Source: Granulosicoccus sp045106475
GTDB taxonomy: Bacteria; Pseudomonadota; Gammaproteobacteria; Granulosicoccales; Granulosicoccaceae
Reading direction: 5' to 3'
DNA length: 64,000 nt
Assembly: GCA_045106475.1 (NCBI GenBank)
Contig: JBGCEO010000068.1
Span: forward strand, 1-64,000
Shown here in pieces: positions 1 through 9,009 of the stretch; within the stretch, counting starts at the first letter, position 1, and each line of letters opens with the position of its first letter. The translations under genes and the position numbers were made by a program. The notes under the pieces were generated by a model that worked only from the letters and a program-made list of their open reading frames with translations, ran no database searches and was not told the DNA's origin.

Positions 1-573
1 CACGCCACCGGTACCGGCGGTATGTCGATGGAAAAACTGGCAGACTCCGGGCTGGTGGGCGCAGTGCTCGATTTAACTACAACAGAAATTGCGGATTTGC
101 TGGTGGGCGGTGTTTTTGCTGCAAGCACTGATCGCATGGGCGCGGTCATTCGTACTGGATGCCCTTATGTTGGATCTTTGGGCGCAATGGATATGGTTAA
201 TTTTGGTGCTCGGGATACCGTACCTGAGAAATTCAGTGATCGACTTTTCCATATACATAATCCACAAGTGACGCTGATGCGAACCAGCGTAGCTGAAAAT
301 CAAACCATCGCCCGCTGGATCGCAAAAAGACTCAACGATATGCAAGGAGAGGTGCGTTTCCTGATACCCGAGCACGGTGTATCTATGCTGGATGCAGAAG
401 GCCAACCCTTCTACGACCCCTTAGCCGATGCTGCTCTGTTCGACACACTCGAAGAAGAAGTTATAAAGACTGAGAAACGTCAGCTTATTAGGATACCTGC
501 CAATATCAATGATCAGAGTTTTGCCGATGCGGTTGTTAAAAACTTCGCAGATATTGCTCAACTCTTGCAATAG
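1..573 (+). CDS. Tm-1-like / UPF0261 family protein, C-terminal part
   Basis: The reading frame is open from the first base of the window, so only the C-terminal ~190 residues are seen. The glycine-rich HATGTGG stretch at the left edge, then LDLTTTE, the GALDMVNFG-like segment (here GAMDMVNFG), HNP..TLMRTS and the closing IND..FADAVV are characteristic of the C-terminal domain of the UPF0261/Tm-1-like family. These ATP-binding-type proteins have no settled bacterial function and often sit beside TIM-barrel or sugar-acid genes. Here it opens onto a cupin, a ketose epimerase-like protein, a PfkB kinase and DhaK/DhaL, all on the same strand, so a role in the same catabolic operon is inferred. 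The family call is confident; the biochemical role is unknown. Confidence 0.85.
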   Translation, partial: HATGTGGMSMEKLADSGLVGAVLDLTTTEIADLLVGGVFAASTDRMGAVIRTGCPYVGSLGAMDMVNFGARDTVPEKFSDRLFHIHNPQVTLMRTSVAENQTIARWIAKRLNDMQGEVRFLIPEHGVSMLDAEGQPFYDPLADAALFDTLEEEVIKTEKRQLIRIPANINDQSFADAVVKNFADIAQLLQ

Positions 574-652
574 AGCGCGCCAACGTCGGCCTGAATAAAA
601 AGAATCATTATCGAGCTGGCAACTTTTTTGGCCATAGGCCAGTGAGGAAAGT

Positions 653-1054
653 ATGATCGGGAAATTTGTACTATCCAAAGACACACCTCAAGAACAACTC
701 GACTGGGGAAGCCTACGCTGGATGAGCCACCCTCCCTCCACTGATGCAGGTCAACTCACCGTTATTGAGGTCACTCTTCAGCCAGGCAAAGGTCATGACT
801 TCCACAAACACCCCGATCAGGAGGAAGTTATCTACGTTGTATCTGGCTCAGTAGAGCAGTGGCTGGAAAAAGAACGCAAAGACTTAAATTCGGGTGATTC
901 TCTGTTCATACCTGCAGATACAGTGCATGCGTCATTTAATGTCGGAACTGATCCAGTAGTTCTACTTGCGATCCTTGGCCCCTGTGTGGGGGATCAGGGC
1001 TATGAATTGGTGGACGTTGCGGCGCAAAGTCCGTGGAATCAACTCCGACAGTAG
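653..1054 (+). CDS. Small single-domain cupin protein
   Basis: A 133-residue protein that is almost entirely one conserved beta-barrel. Cupin motif 1 is visible as G-x4-HKH-x4-E-x6-G (around GHDFHKHPDQEEVIYVVSG) and motif 2 as GDSLFIPADTVHASFN, giving a complete 2-His/Glu/His metal site. A good ribosome site (GAGGAAAG) lies just before the ATG. It lies 79 bases after the Tm-1-like gene and 76 before the epimerase-like gene in the same direction, so it probably belongs to the operon. Such stand-alone cupins act as sugar isomerases or lyases, or as sensors; the sequence alone does not choose between these. Confidence 0.8.
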   Translation: MIGKFVLSKDTPQEQLDWGSLRWMSHPPSTDAGQLTVIEVTLQPGKGHDFHKHPDQEEVIYVVSGSVEQWLEKERKDLNSGDSLFIPADTVHASFNVGTDPVVLLAILGPCVGDQGYELVDVAAQSPWNQLRQ

Positions 1055-1130
1055 CGAGCCAGACTGACAACCGGCTAAACAACTCGTTAAAAGACCGAGA
1101 GTAGTTGTATCTTGATTATGGAGAAATACT

Positions 1131-1979
1131 ATGAAGATTGGTTTTTGCATGCTTTTATGGACAACATCACTGAACGAAGAACATCGAACGTTGCTGGAGG
1201 ATCTAAAAGCAACGGGCTATGATGGTGTGGAGGTACCGGTATTTGATGGCACACCCGATGACTATGCAAACATCGGCAGAATGCTGGATGATCTGGAACT
1301 AGGTCGTACTGCTATTTCAGTCATTCCTACCCTGGATAAAAACCCGCTCGCAGCAGATGCCGACACCCGGCAAGCTAGCGTTGATTATCTTAACTGGTGT
1401 GCAGACTGCACTGCGGCTTTGGGCGCTGACACCGTGGGTGGACCACTACATCAAACCCTCGGAGAGTTCTCCGGTAGTGCCACCACTGAGGACGAATTTG
1501 ATCGGGCCAGAGAGGTACACACACGTGCCGGGGACTATGCCCGCAACAACGGCATTACGTTTGCTCTGGAAGCGGTCAATCGATTCGAATCCTACTTTGC
1601 CAATACCATGGGCCAGTTGGATAGCTATGTCGAATCCCTGAACCACCCGGCCGTTAAAACAATGTATGACACATTCCATGCAAATCTGGAAGAAGCCAAA
1701 CCAATAGCGGCCTATACAGAGCACAAAAAAAATGTCGTGCATGTGCACATATCGGAAAACGATCGCGGCGTACCCGGGCGTGGCCACATTCCATGGCAAG
1801 ACACTTTTAAAGCACTTAAATCCGGGGGCTATGATCAATGGCTAACGATAGAGGCGTTTGGTCGAGGCTTACCTGAATTGGCAGCCGCAACCCGAGTATG
1901 GCGGGATTTTGCAGAGAGCCCGGAAGCTGTTTACCGCGAAGGTTATGAAACCATTCGCAGGGGTTGGGATAATGCTTAA
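1131..1979 (+). CDS. Ketose 3-epimerase-type TIM-barrel sugar isomerase
   Basis: A 282-residue protein of the xylose-isomerase-like TIM-barrel superfamily, with GGAG upstream of the ATG. The four metal ligands of the D-tagatose/D-psicose 3-epimerase group can be placed: Glu147 (ALEAVNRFES), Asp180 (MYDTFHAN), His206 (HVHISENDRG) and Glu241 (TIEAFG). They are offset by exactly five residues from the Glu152/Asp185/His211/Glu246 set known from the Pseudomonas cichorii enzyme, and the GRGHIPW segment is also typical. A Mn2+/Co2+-dependent epimerisation or isomerisation of a free or phosphorylated ketose is therefore likely. The neighbouring PfkB and DhaK/DhaL kinases suggest that the product is phosphorylated next. 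The exact sugar (tetrulose, pentulose or branched ketose) cannot be read from sequence. Confidence 0.85.
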   Translation: MKIGFCMLLWTTSLNEEHRTLLEDLKATGYDGVEVPVFDGTPDDYANIGRMLDDLELGRTAISVIPTLDKNPLAADADTRQASVDYLNWCADCTAALGADTVGGPLHQTLGEFSGSATTEDEFDRAREVHTRAGDYARNNGITFALEAVNRFESYFANTMGQLDSYVESLNHPAVKTMYDTFHANLEEAKPIAAYTEHKKNVVHVHISENDRGVPGRGHIPWQDTFKALKSGGYDQWLTIEAFGRGLPELAAATRVWRDFAESPEAVYREGYETIRRGWDNA

Positions 1980-2019
1980 CTGCAAATTAATTTTCACCAC
2001 AATCTGATAGAGATAGTCT

Positions 2020-2982
2020 ATGTCTACATTTGATGCTGTATTTGTTGGTCTAACTATCCTTGATATAGCAGGCCGGCCCGTCGATGCTGTTCCGGAGGGA
2101 GGTGGTGTTGCCTTTATAGAAGAGATTCGCATGAACCCAGCGGGCACAGCAGCTGGCGCCGTCATGAATGCCGCAAAGCTTGGTGCAGGCTGTGCAACTG
2201 TGGCTTGTGTCGGAAATGATGAAAAAGGTGATTTTATAGTCGATGCCTATCAGCGCATGGGGATTGATTGCTCAATGATGCAACGTTCCGCATCATCGCC
2301 AACATCAGCAACGATCCTGCCGATTCGATCCAACGGAGAACGACCAGCTCTGCACGCTCGTGGCGCTTCAGATGATCTATTTGTACCCAACGAAGATTTT
2401 GATTCGGTTTGTGATGCTAGATTCCTGCATCATGGTGGCACCGGCCTGCTCAACGACATGGATAAGGGTCAGAGTGCCAAACTACTACAGCATGCAAAGA
2501 GCAAAGGCCTGGTCACCACCTTCGATTTGATAGCACCCAATGAAGGTACCGTTGAGCTCCTCAAAGAGTTGCTCCCCCATGTCGATTATTTCATGCCCTC
2601 AATGGAGGAAGCCGAGTACATAGCCAGTACCGGAACAGATTCAAAGTTGTCATCACCTGCCGATCTGGCCGCCTTTTTTATGGATATGGGAGCGACATCG
2701 TGCATCTTTAAATGGGGCGAAAAAGGTTCCTTTATAAAAACACCTGACAGGGAGCTGCGCGTACCTGCATTCGAAGTAAAGGTATCTGATACCACTGGCT
2801 GTGGCGATAGTTACTGTGGTGGCTTTATAGCCGGTCTTTCGATGGGATATGACCTTGAGCAGGCTTGCCTATTAGGAACAGCTGCCTCGGGGCTGGTGGC
2901 GACAGGGTTGGGATCTGATGCAGGTGTGGTTGATCTGGAGACTACGCTTGAATTCATGAACTCTGCACGAGTATTAAACTAA
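2020..2982 (+). CDS. PfkB/ribokinase-family carbohydrate kinase
   Basis: A 320-residue protein with the ribokinase fold. The family signature near the C-terminus reads DTTGCGDSYCGGF (Asp257 to Phe269), with Asp263 as the expected catalytic base. An N-terminal glycine-rich segment with GGGVAF and NPAGTAAGAVMNAAKLGA matches the sugar-binding half. It would transfer phosphate from ATP to a hydroxymethyl group of a sugar or sugar-like substrate in the cytoplasm. It follows the epimerase-like gene by 40 bases and precedes dhaK by 21 bases, so co-transcription is very likely. Having both a PfkB kinase and a DhaK/DhaL pair suggests two phosphorylation steps or two entry substrates. The substrate is not assignable. 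Confidence 0.85.
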   Translation: MSTFDAVFVGLTILDIAGRPVDAVPEGGGVAFIEEIRMNPAGTAAGAVMNAAKLGAGCATVACVGNDEKGDFIVDAYQRMGIDCSMMQRSASSPTSATILPIRSNGERPALHARGASDDLFVPNEDFDSVCDARFLHHGGTGLLNDMDKGQSAKLLQHAKSKGLVTTFDLIAPNEGTVELLKELLPHVDYFMPSMEEAEYIASTGTDSKLSSPADLAAFFMDMGATSCIFKWGEKGSFIKTPDRELRVPAFEVKVSDTTGCGDSYCGGFIAGLSMGYDLEQACLLGTAASGLVATGLGSDAGVVDLETTLEFMNSARVLN

Positions 2983-3003
2983 ATTGATTCCTTTGAGTTA
3001 GTG

Positions 3004-4020
3004 ATGAAATCCGAGAAGACAAAGAAACTTATAAACAACCCTGACAACCTCATCGAAGAGATGCTCGAAGGGGTATTGGCAGCGCACCCCGGGCATTTAC
3101 GTCAGCTCGAACATTCCCCTCGAGCTATTATTGCCAAGCATGGCCCTCGAAAAGACAAGGTGGGTCTGATGATTGGTGGAGGCTCAGGTCATGAGCCGAC
3201 GTTTCTCGGCTTCGTTGGCAAAGGGCTGGCAGACGCTGCCGCTATCGGAAACGTATTTGCATCGCCGCCACCCGATCCCGCACTCGAATGTGCGAAAGCC
3301 ATCGATGGCGGTTGCGGGGTTTTGTTTATGTATGGCAACTATGCTGGCGATGTCATGAATTTCGATATGGCCGCAGAAATGGCGGCTATGGATGATATTG
3401 AAGTACGCACCGTTCTAACAACCGATGACATCGCATCTGCGCCGAGAGAAAATCGCGATGATAGACGTGGTGTTGCCGGTAACTTCTTTATCTTCAAGTC
3501 TGCAGGTGCTGCCTGCGACATGATGCTTTCACTTGACGAATGCGAACGTATAGCCCGAAAGTCGAATGATCACACCTACACCATGGGGGTGGCATTAGGC
3601 CCCTGCTCCTTGCCTCATACACTGACACCCAATTTTGAATTAGGCCCCGATGAAATGGAAATCGGTATGGGCATTCATGGTGAACCCGGTGTCTCCAGGG
3701 GGCCTTTAGAATCAGCGGATGCTGTAACAGACAGTTTGATGGAGCAAATACTCCATGAGATGTCACCACAACGCGGGGATCGAGTCGCGGTGCTGATCAA
3801 TTCATTAGGTTCTACATCGTTAATGGAACTCTACATAATCAATAGACGCGTTAATCAGATTCTTAAAGACAAAGGTGTCACTGTGCATGCAAGCTGGGTC
3901 GGACCTTATTGCACATCGCTTGAGATGGCCGGAGCCAGCATTACGCTACATCATCTTGACGATGAGTTAGGCAGAATGCTGGATCACCCTTGCGACTGCG
4001 CGATGTTCAGGGCTGGATAA
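3004..4020 (+). CDS. dhaK: Dihydroxyacetone kinase subunit DhaK (dihydroxyacetone/tetrulose-binding)
   Basis: A 338-residue DhaK subunit counted from the ATG at 3004; an adjacent GTG at 3001 is an alternative start. It begins with the usual KKLINNPDN segment, contains GGGSGHEPTFLGFVG (the substrate-site loop) and GIHGEPG, in which His225 is the histidine that binds the ketone covalently as a hemiaminal. DhaK holds dihydroxyacetone or, in related enzymes, erythrulose or apulose, while DhaL supplies the phosphoryl group. The dhaL gene follows after 8 bases. No DhaM (the PTS phosphoryl donor) and no fused C-terminal ATPase domain is seen, so the phosphoryl source is open. Paired with an epimerase-like protein and a PfkB kinase, a tetrose or branched-sugar substrate is as plausible as dihydroxyacetone. 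Confidence 0.93.
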   Translation: MKSEKTKKLINNPDNLIEEMLEGVLAAHPGHLRQLEHSPRAIIAKHGPRKDKVGLMIGGGSGHEPTFLGFVGKGLADAAAIGNVFASPPPDPALECAKAIDGGCGVLFMYGNYAGDVMNFDMAAEMAAMDDIEVRTVLTTDDIASAPRENRDDRRGVAGNFFIFKSAGAACDMMLSLDECERIARKSNDHTYTMGVALGPCSLPHTLTPNFELGPDEMEIGMGIHGEPGVSRGPLESADAVTDSLMEQILHEMSPQRGDRVAVLINSLGSTSLMELYIINRRVNQILKDKGVTVHASWVGPYCTSLEMAGASITLHHLDDELGRMLDHPCDCAMFRAG

Positions 4021-4028
4021 TCCCGGAT

Positions 4029-4682
4029 ATGCAATCACTCAACACCAAAGCGCTGGTAGCGATTTTTAATACCATGGCTGATGCTATTGAACGCGAGAAA
4101 GATCAACTATGCGTTCTGGATGGCGTTATCGGCGATGCCGATCACGGCGTGACCATGTCCATCGGCTTTACCGCCGTTAGAAAAGCCCTGGGTGAAATTG
4201 ATACCAACACCGAACCCCCATCGCAGGTATTCAATACAGCGGCCAAGACATTTCTGAATGCTGTTGGCGCATCGGCTGGACCACTCTATGCCACCGCATT
4301 CATGCGCGCAGGTGCATCTATAAAAGGCATCAGCGCTGTTGACACTGTGGCACTCGGTAGCGCCATCGAAGCCATGGCGCAAGGCATACAATCACGCGGC
4401 AAGGCCGAAGCGGGTGACAAAACCATGCTCGATGCATGGCTACCCGCTGCTATCGCCGCTCAAGAGGCCAAAGAGACAGCATCCATGGTGGGTATGATGG
4501 AAGCAGTCGAACGTGCTGCCAGTGCTGGCGCACTTTCAACAATCGATATGCTTGCAAAAAAAGGTCGTTCGGCAAAGCTTGGTGAAAGAACAATTGGCCA
4601 TCAGGATGCCGGTGCGGCATCTACCGCAATACTGATCAGTGCCATGACAGACGCGATAAAACAAACTCAGACAAACACCTGA
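4029..4682 (+). CDS. dhaL: Dihydroxyacetone kinase subunit DhaL (nucleotide-binding)
   Basis: A 217-residue DhaL subunit when started at the ATG at 4029. The longer frame from a TTG at 3990 would overlap dhaK and adds 13 residues not found in the family. The Mg2+-binding aspartates lie in DGVIGDADHG (Asp31, Asp36, Asp38), one residue off the E. coli set. ASAGPLYATAFMRAG and GDKTMLDAW follow as in characterised DhaL proteins. It binds ADP or ATP through Mg2+ and phosphorylates the ketone held on DhaK. In PTS-type systems ADP stays bound and DhaM re-phosphorylates it. No dhaM is present in the window, so direct ATP use or a distant dhaM must be assumed. It is the last gene of the operon visible here. 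Confidence 0.92.
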   Translation: MQSLNTKALVAIFNTMADAIEREKDQLCVLDGVIGDADHGVTMSIGFTAVRKALGEIDTNTEPPSQVFNTAAKTFLNAVGASAGPLYATAFMRAGASIKGISAVDTVALGSAIEAMAQGIQSRGKAEAGDKTMLDAWLPAAIAAQEAKETASMVGMMEAVERAASAGALSTIDMLAKKGRSAKLGERTIGHQDAGAASTAILISAMTDAIKQTQTNT

Positions 4683-4845
4683 TCATTTAAAGTGCTCTTT
4701 TCCAAATGAAATTTGACGTTGTAACGACCGCAAACTAGCTCTCATACCTGAAGTTGAAGGATTAATTGTCACACTCAAGCAGATTGCTCCATGAGCCGGG
4801 GCGTTCTTAGAAACTGCTCAGGCTACCAAGGTCTACACTTAAACC

Positions 4846-6018
4846 ATGCCACCTAACATGTTTAATCTGTTCACCGCCATTGCCTTGCTTTTCTTCGCGA
4901 CTGCAGGTTCTTTGCTGGCCAATGAAGCAAAATCCATCAGCGATGTCGAATTGCAGATGCAGGAAACCAATGCTCGCCTAAAAGCGCTGGACGACGAGAT
5001 CGCCAGCAGCAGAGCGCTCAAGGCGGATCTGCAAAAAGCACTGGAATCTACCACCTCGAACGTCCAGGAACGCAAGCAGCGACTGCTTGACCTGGCAACG
5101 GACATCGAGCGCTACGAGAAAAAGCTGGACTCACTAGAGGCTCAGGTGGCAGATGCACAAGAGAGCGTTAGCGCCCGGCAGCAGAGCCTGGCGGAATCAC
5201 TTCGGCAAACGCAGGTCATTGGTCAGCAAAGTGCCTTGAAAATTGTTCTGCAAAACGATGATCCAGCGGTCGCCGACCGTCTGAATGTCTACACCGAGTA
5301 TTTTCTCAAAGCACAAAATCAGACTATAAATCAGCAAGTTAGCGTCCTAAAACGCATAAAAAAAGCCAAACAAAACACCCTGAAGGATCGTAACTGGCTG
5401 AATTACCTACAAAAAAAAGCAAATCAGCAACATCAGGCTTTAGTAACTGATGCCGGCGATAAACAGCGTAGTCTGGGTGAACTGGAAACGGGATTGAGTC
5501 ACAAAACGCAAACTGTGGCGCAACTGCGGGCCGATCAAGAGCGCCTGCAAAGCCTGATGGACGAACTTAAAGCTCTGCAAAGCGCACAATCAGGTTATTT
5601 CAAGGCTGGGAAGGGTAGCTACTCGCCTCCGGTGGCCGGTGTGCTAAAAGCGCGCTTTGGCGATGTGAAATCGGTCGGCAAGCTTCGCTGGAGCGGTGTT
5701 TTCATTCAGGCAAGAAACGGCATACCCGTCAGGGCTGTGGCTGATGGCGAAGTCGTTTACAGCGATTGGTTGCAGGGTTTTGGCATGCTGGTGATCATTG
5801 ACCACGGTGACGGCTACATGACTCTCTACGGCGGAAACCGCGATGTCACCGTACCTGCCGGCCAATGGGTCGAGTCCGGTGCGACAATTGCAACTGTTGG
5901 AGACTCAAGCGGTCAGAACAGCAGTGGCGTTTATTTTGAGATTCGGCACAAAGCGACTGCGGTGAACCCGGAAGAGTGGATCAGCCTCGATTCCGGACTG
6001 AAAAGGGCCAGTAACTAG
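4846..6018 (+). CDS. envC: EnvC-like murein hydrolase activator (degenerate LytM domain)
   Basis: A 390-residue protein with an N-terminal signal sequence (hydrophobic stretch ending near SLLA-NEA), a long coiled coil from about residue 28 to 240 (repeated Glu/Lys/Gln/Leu heptads), and a C-terminal LytM/M23 domain from about residue 265. The M23 zinc site is broken: where active enzymes have HxHxE-R the protein reads GVYFEIRHK, as in E. coli EnvC, so it should activate amidases (AmiA/AmiB) rather than cut peptidoglycan. It works in the periplasm at the division septum, with the coiled coil recruited by FtsEX. The following gene is a CtpA-type protease, which is the usual envC partner across Proteobacteria. 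Confidence 0.9.
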   Translation: MPPNMFNLFTAIALLFFATAGSLLANEAKSISDVELQMQETNARLKALDDEIASSRALKADLQKALESTTSNVQERKQRLLDLATDIERYEKKLDSLEAQVADAQESVSARQQSLAESLRQTQVIGQQSALKIVLQNDDPAVADRLNVYTEYFLKAQNQTINQQVSVLKRIKKAKQNTLKDRNWLNYLQKKANQQHQALVTDAGDKQRSLGELETGLSHKTQTVAQLRADQERLQSLMDELKALQSAQSGYFKAGKGSYSPPVAGVLKARFGDVKSVGKLRWSGVFIQARNGIPVRAVADGEVVYSDWLQGFGMLVIIDHGDGYMTLYGGNRDVTVPAGQWVESGATIATVGDSSGQNSSGVYFEIRHKATAVNPEEWISLDSGLKRASN

Positions 6019-6195
6019 GCGACTCAGGCGAAGAACCCGTTAGACTCAGCGCCAGAATCGTGAAATAGTGAACCAATAATTTAGTGTGTGTCGTGTGAAT
6101 CAGCATCAGTCGGCAGAACGTAGAAGCCGACATAGAGCCGAATCCGAGGCCGCAAATATTTTTCGGGGATTTTCCTCGAACTGGAGTAGAACTGA

Positions 6196-7503
6196 ATGAA
6201 GGTAAATACACGCTCAGTGACGCTAGTATTGCTAGGCGCAGTCGTTGGCGGCTCATTAACGCTGGGAGAGCACGTAATGGGTGCTCGTAATGCGAATGAA
6301 TTGCCACTTGAGCAGATGCGCACCTTTACTGATGTGTTTACCCGCATCAAGAATGACTACGTTGAGGAAGTCTCAGACGACGAGCTTCTCGAGCACGCGA
6401 TTCGCGGCATGCTCAACGGCCTTGATCCGCACTCCGCGTATCTGAACACAGAAGAGTTCAATGAATTGCGGATTGGCACCACTGGTGAGTTTGGTGGGCT
6501 CGGTATCGAGGTGGGCATGGAAGACGGTTTTGTTAAAGTCGTTTCGCCCATTGATGACACGCCGGCGGCCCGGGCTGGCATGCAATCCGGTGATCTTATC
6601 ATTCGCCTCGATGACACCCCTGTCAAAGGCCTGTCATTGAATGATGCAGTGAAGCTGATGCGCGGTAAGCCCGGCAGCATTCTCACTTTGACCGTTATTC
6701 GCGAGGGTGCCGACAAACCGTTGAGTATTGACATTAAACGCGACATCATCAAAGTAACCAGTGTTAAAAACCGCATGCTGGAAGATGGTTACGCGTATCT
6801 GCGAATCTCTAACTTCCAGACTAAAACCACATCCGACATGCTGAAAGCCATCAAAAAGATGAAATCGGAATCAGACGGTTCTCTCAAAGGTATGGTGCTT
6901 GATCTACGCAACAATCCAGGTGGGGTGCTCTCTGGTGCTGTCGGTGTGTCAGATGCCTTCTTAAACGATGGAATGATCGTATACACAGACGGTCGCGAAG
7001 AAGATTCAAAACTGCGCTATGACGCTACCAGTGGCGATGTACTTAATGGCGCCCCGCTGGTTATTCTAGTTAACGGCGGCTCAGCTTCGGCATCAGAAAT
7101 CGTCGCTGGAGCCATGCAGGATCATGGCCGTGCAGTCGTTCTAGGCAGCAAGACTTTTGGCAAGGGTTCAGTGCAAACTATCCAGGATCTACCTGCTGGC
7201 GGCGCAGTCAAGCTCACAACTTCCCGTTACTTCACTCCTAATGGCCGCTCGATTCAGGCATTGGGCATAGAACCGGATATTTCTACAAAACCAGGTTCCT
7301 GGACACGCCCTGAAAACGAGTCCAACTTTACGCCACTGTCAGAATCCAGCTTGCGTGGTTCACTGACTAACACAACAGTCGACGACGAAAAAACTGACGA
7401 GGAAATCAAAGCAGAAACGGAGGACAATCTGGTTTATGACGACTACCAGTTGTTTGAAGCGCTTAATCTGCTGAAAGGTCTGACGATCCTTAGCCAGAAG
7501 TAG
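6196..7503 (+). CDS. ctpA: Carboxy-terminal processing protease, S41 family (CtpA-like)
   Basis: A 435-residue exported protease with GGAG upstream of the ATG. An N-terminal signal or anchor helix (LVLLGAVVGGSLTLG) is followed by a helical segment, a PDZ domain at about residues 90-180 (GGLGIEVG, AARAGMQSGDLI) and the S41 catalytic domain. The Ser-Lys dyad can be placed at Ser298 (SASASEI) and Lys323 (TFGKGSVQ), 25 residues apart as in plant D1 protease. The acidic C-terminal tail is low complexity. It trims periplasmic proteins, commonly peptidoglycan hydrolases or their regulators, which fits its place 177 bases after envC. A strong terminator follows the stop codon. Confidence 0.93.
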   Translation: MKVNTRSVTLVLLGAVVGGSLTLGEHVMGARNANELPLEQMRTFTDVFTRIKNDYVEEVSDDELLEHAIRGMLNGLDPHSAYLNTEEFNELRIGTTGEFGGLGIEVGMEDGFVKVVSPIDDTPAARAGMQSGDLIIRLDDTPVKGLSLNDAVKLMRGKPGSILTLTVIREGADKPLSIDIKRDIIKVTSVKNRMLEDGYAYLRISNFQTKTTSDMLKAIKKMKSESDGSLKGMVLDLRNNPGGVLSGAVGVSDAFLNDGMIVYTDGREEDSKLRYDATSGDVLNGAPLVILVNGGSASASEIVAGAMQDHGRAVVLGSKTFGKGSVQTIQDLPAGGAVKLTTSRYFTPNGRSIQALGIEPDISTKPGSWTRPENESNFTPLSESSLRGSLTNTTVDDEKTDEEIKAETEDNLVYDDYQLFEALNLLKGLTILSQK

Positions 7504-7568
7504 AGATCATGTAAATCCACGACTCAAAACTCTGCCGTGGTGCAGGGTTTTAACAAAACTTGACCCTG

Positions 7569-7606
7569 AAGGCGCTCAGTTTGATACGGAGCGCCTTTGT
7601 TGTTTT
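7569..7606 (+). terminator. Rho-independent terminator after ctpA
   Basis: A perfect 9-bp stem (AAGGCGCTC / GAGCGCCTT, 7569-7577 with 7589-7597) with an 11-base loop is followed by a T-rich run (TGTTGTTTTT). It lies 66 bases past the ctpA stop codon and 90 bases before the next gene, so it separates the envC-ctpA unit from the transhydrogenase operon. Confidence 0.85.
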
Positions 7607-7697
7607 TAACAATTCAACTTTGCAACGCAGCTGCGCTACTATGGTACTTCTGCCCGCAACTGTCCGATCTCGGGTCAATAGTCTTTAGGAGTGGTTC

Positions 7698-9002
7698 ATG
7701 GGGTGTCAATACTTCTCGCCAAGCGAAAACGGAAGCGACTCATTTACGGTTGCCATGCCCAAATTGACGGTTGGGCGAGGAACACTAAGCGAAGTCGGGG
7801 CAAGGGCCGCAGGTCTTGGCATGAAGCGTGTCGCTTTATTTACAGATGCCCAGCTTCTCACCGGACCACTCGTCGCGATCGTGCTGGAATCCTTAAAAAA
7901 GGCTGGCATCGTCGCTACCACTTTTTCAGATATTCGCGTTGAGCCTGACGACGATACCGTAGAGCGCGGCGCTCTTTTCCTAAACAGCTCAACCTTTGAT
8001 GGCGTCATATCAGTAGGTGGCGGTTCGGTTATAGATTCAGCTAAAGCTGCTATGGTGCTGAGCATTCACGGTGGGCGCGCCATAGACTATTTTGCTCCTC
8101 CCATTGGCAACGGCAAGGCAATAGCAGGCCCTTTGTTACCGCACATAGCGTGTCCTACAACATCAGGAACCGGCTCGGAAAGCACATCCATTTCAGTACT
8201 TCGCATCAACAACCTAAATGCTAAATTTGTAATCGCCAGCCCGTTCATGCTGCCAGAGGTCGCCATTGTGGACCCGCAATGTTGCGATAGTTTGCCTGCT
8301 AACGTCGTTGCATCAACAGGGTTTGATCTGTGTTGTCATGCATTGGAATGCTACACAGCCAGAGCTTACACACAACATGCGAAAGTCGATTCACCCAATG
8401 CCCGGCAGTTTATTCAGGGAGCCAATCCGTTCAGCGACCTTGCCGCAAGAGAGGCTATGAGTATCGTTGGAAACTACCTTGAGCGCGGCGTGAATGATGC
8501 CAGCGACACTGAAGCCAGAGACCAACTGATGTGGGGCGCTACTCTGGCAGGCATAGCCTTTGGCAACAGTGGCACCCATCTGCCCCATGCCATGTCTTAT
8601 GGTGTTACACACTTAATGAATGACATCACGACCGATGGTTATGCAATGCCTTCGCCTTTTGTGCCGCACGGTATCAGTGTGGTTGTCAGCGCACCCTCTA
8701 TATTTCGCTATACCGCGCAAGCGACGCCGGATCGGCACATGGAGGGGGCTCGCTACTTGTTAGCCGACGACAAGGGTGCCGCTCCTGAAGATGCCGGAGA
8801 AGTCTTAGCTAATAGACTGATAGCACTAATGCGAGGTACTAATATGCCCAATGGCTTAAACGGTGTCGGTTTCAAAGAAGAACACGTTGCGCCTCTGGCG
8901 GCATCCTCTGCTCGTCAAGGACGGGCTATTGCCAATGCACCACGCGAATCCAATCTGACTGATCTTGAAAACATGTACCAAGGGGCATTGAGTTACTGGT
9001 AA
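7698..9002 (+). CDS. Iron-containing alcohol dehydrogenase, hydroxyacid-oxoacid transhydrogenase type
   Basis: A 434-residue group III (iron-dependent) alcohol dehydrogenase; AGGAG lies 6 bases before the ATG. The cofactor-binding GGGSVIDSAKA and the CPTTSGTGSE segment are clear. The later His-rich metal segments (GFDLCCHALECY, GTHLPHAMSYGVTH) carry the iron ligands. Its length and the YFAPPIG/HAMSYGV style match the hydroxyacid-oxoacid transhydrogenase branch (ADHFE1-like), which couples oxidation of 4-hydroxybutyrate to reduction of 2-oxoglutarate with a tightly bound cofactor. The next gene, an importer permease, begins 7 bases after the stop, so the enzyme is probably co-expressed with a Dpp/Opp-type transporter. 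Substrate specificity within this branch is inferred, not shown. Confidence 0.85.
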   Translation: MGCQYFSPSENGSDSFTVAMPKLTVGRGTLSEVGARAAGLGMKRVALFTDAQLLTGPLVAIVLESLKKAGIVATTFSDIRVEPDDDTVERGALFLNSSTFDGVISVGGGSVIDSAKAAMVLSIHGGRAIDYFAPPIGNGKAIAGPLLPHIACPTTSGTGSESTSISVLRINNLNAKFVIASPFMLPEVAIVDPQCCDSLPANVVASTGFDLCCHALECYTARAYTQHAKVDSPNARQFIQGANPFSDLAAREAMSIVGNYLERGVNDASDTEARDQLMWGATLAGIAFGNSGTHLPHAMSYGVTHLMNDITTDGYAMPSPFVPHGISVVVSAPSIFRYTAQATPDRHMEGARYLLADDKGAAPEDAGEVLANRLIALMRGTNMPNGLNGVGFKEEHVAPLAASSARQGRAIANAPRESNLTDLENMYQGALSYW

Positions 9003-9009
9003 AAGCCAA

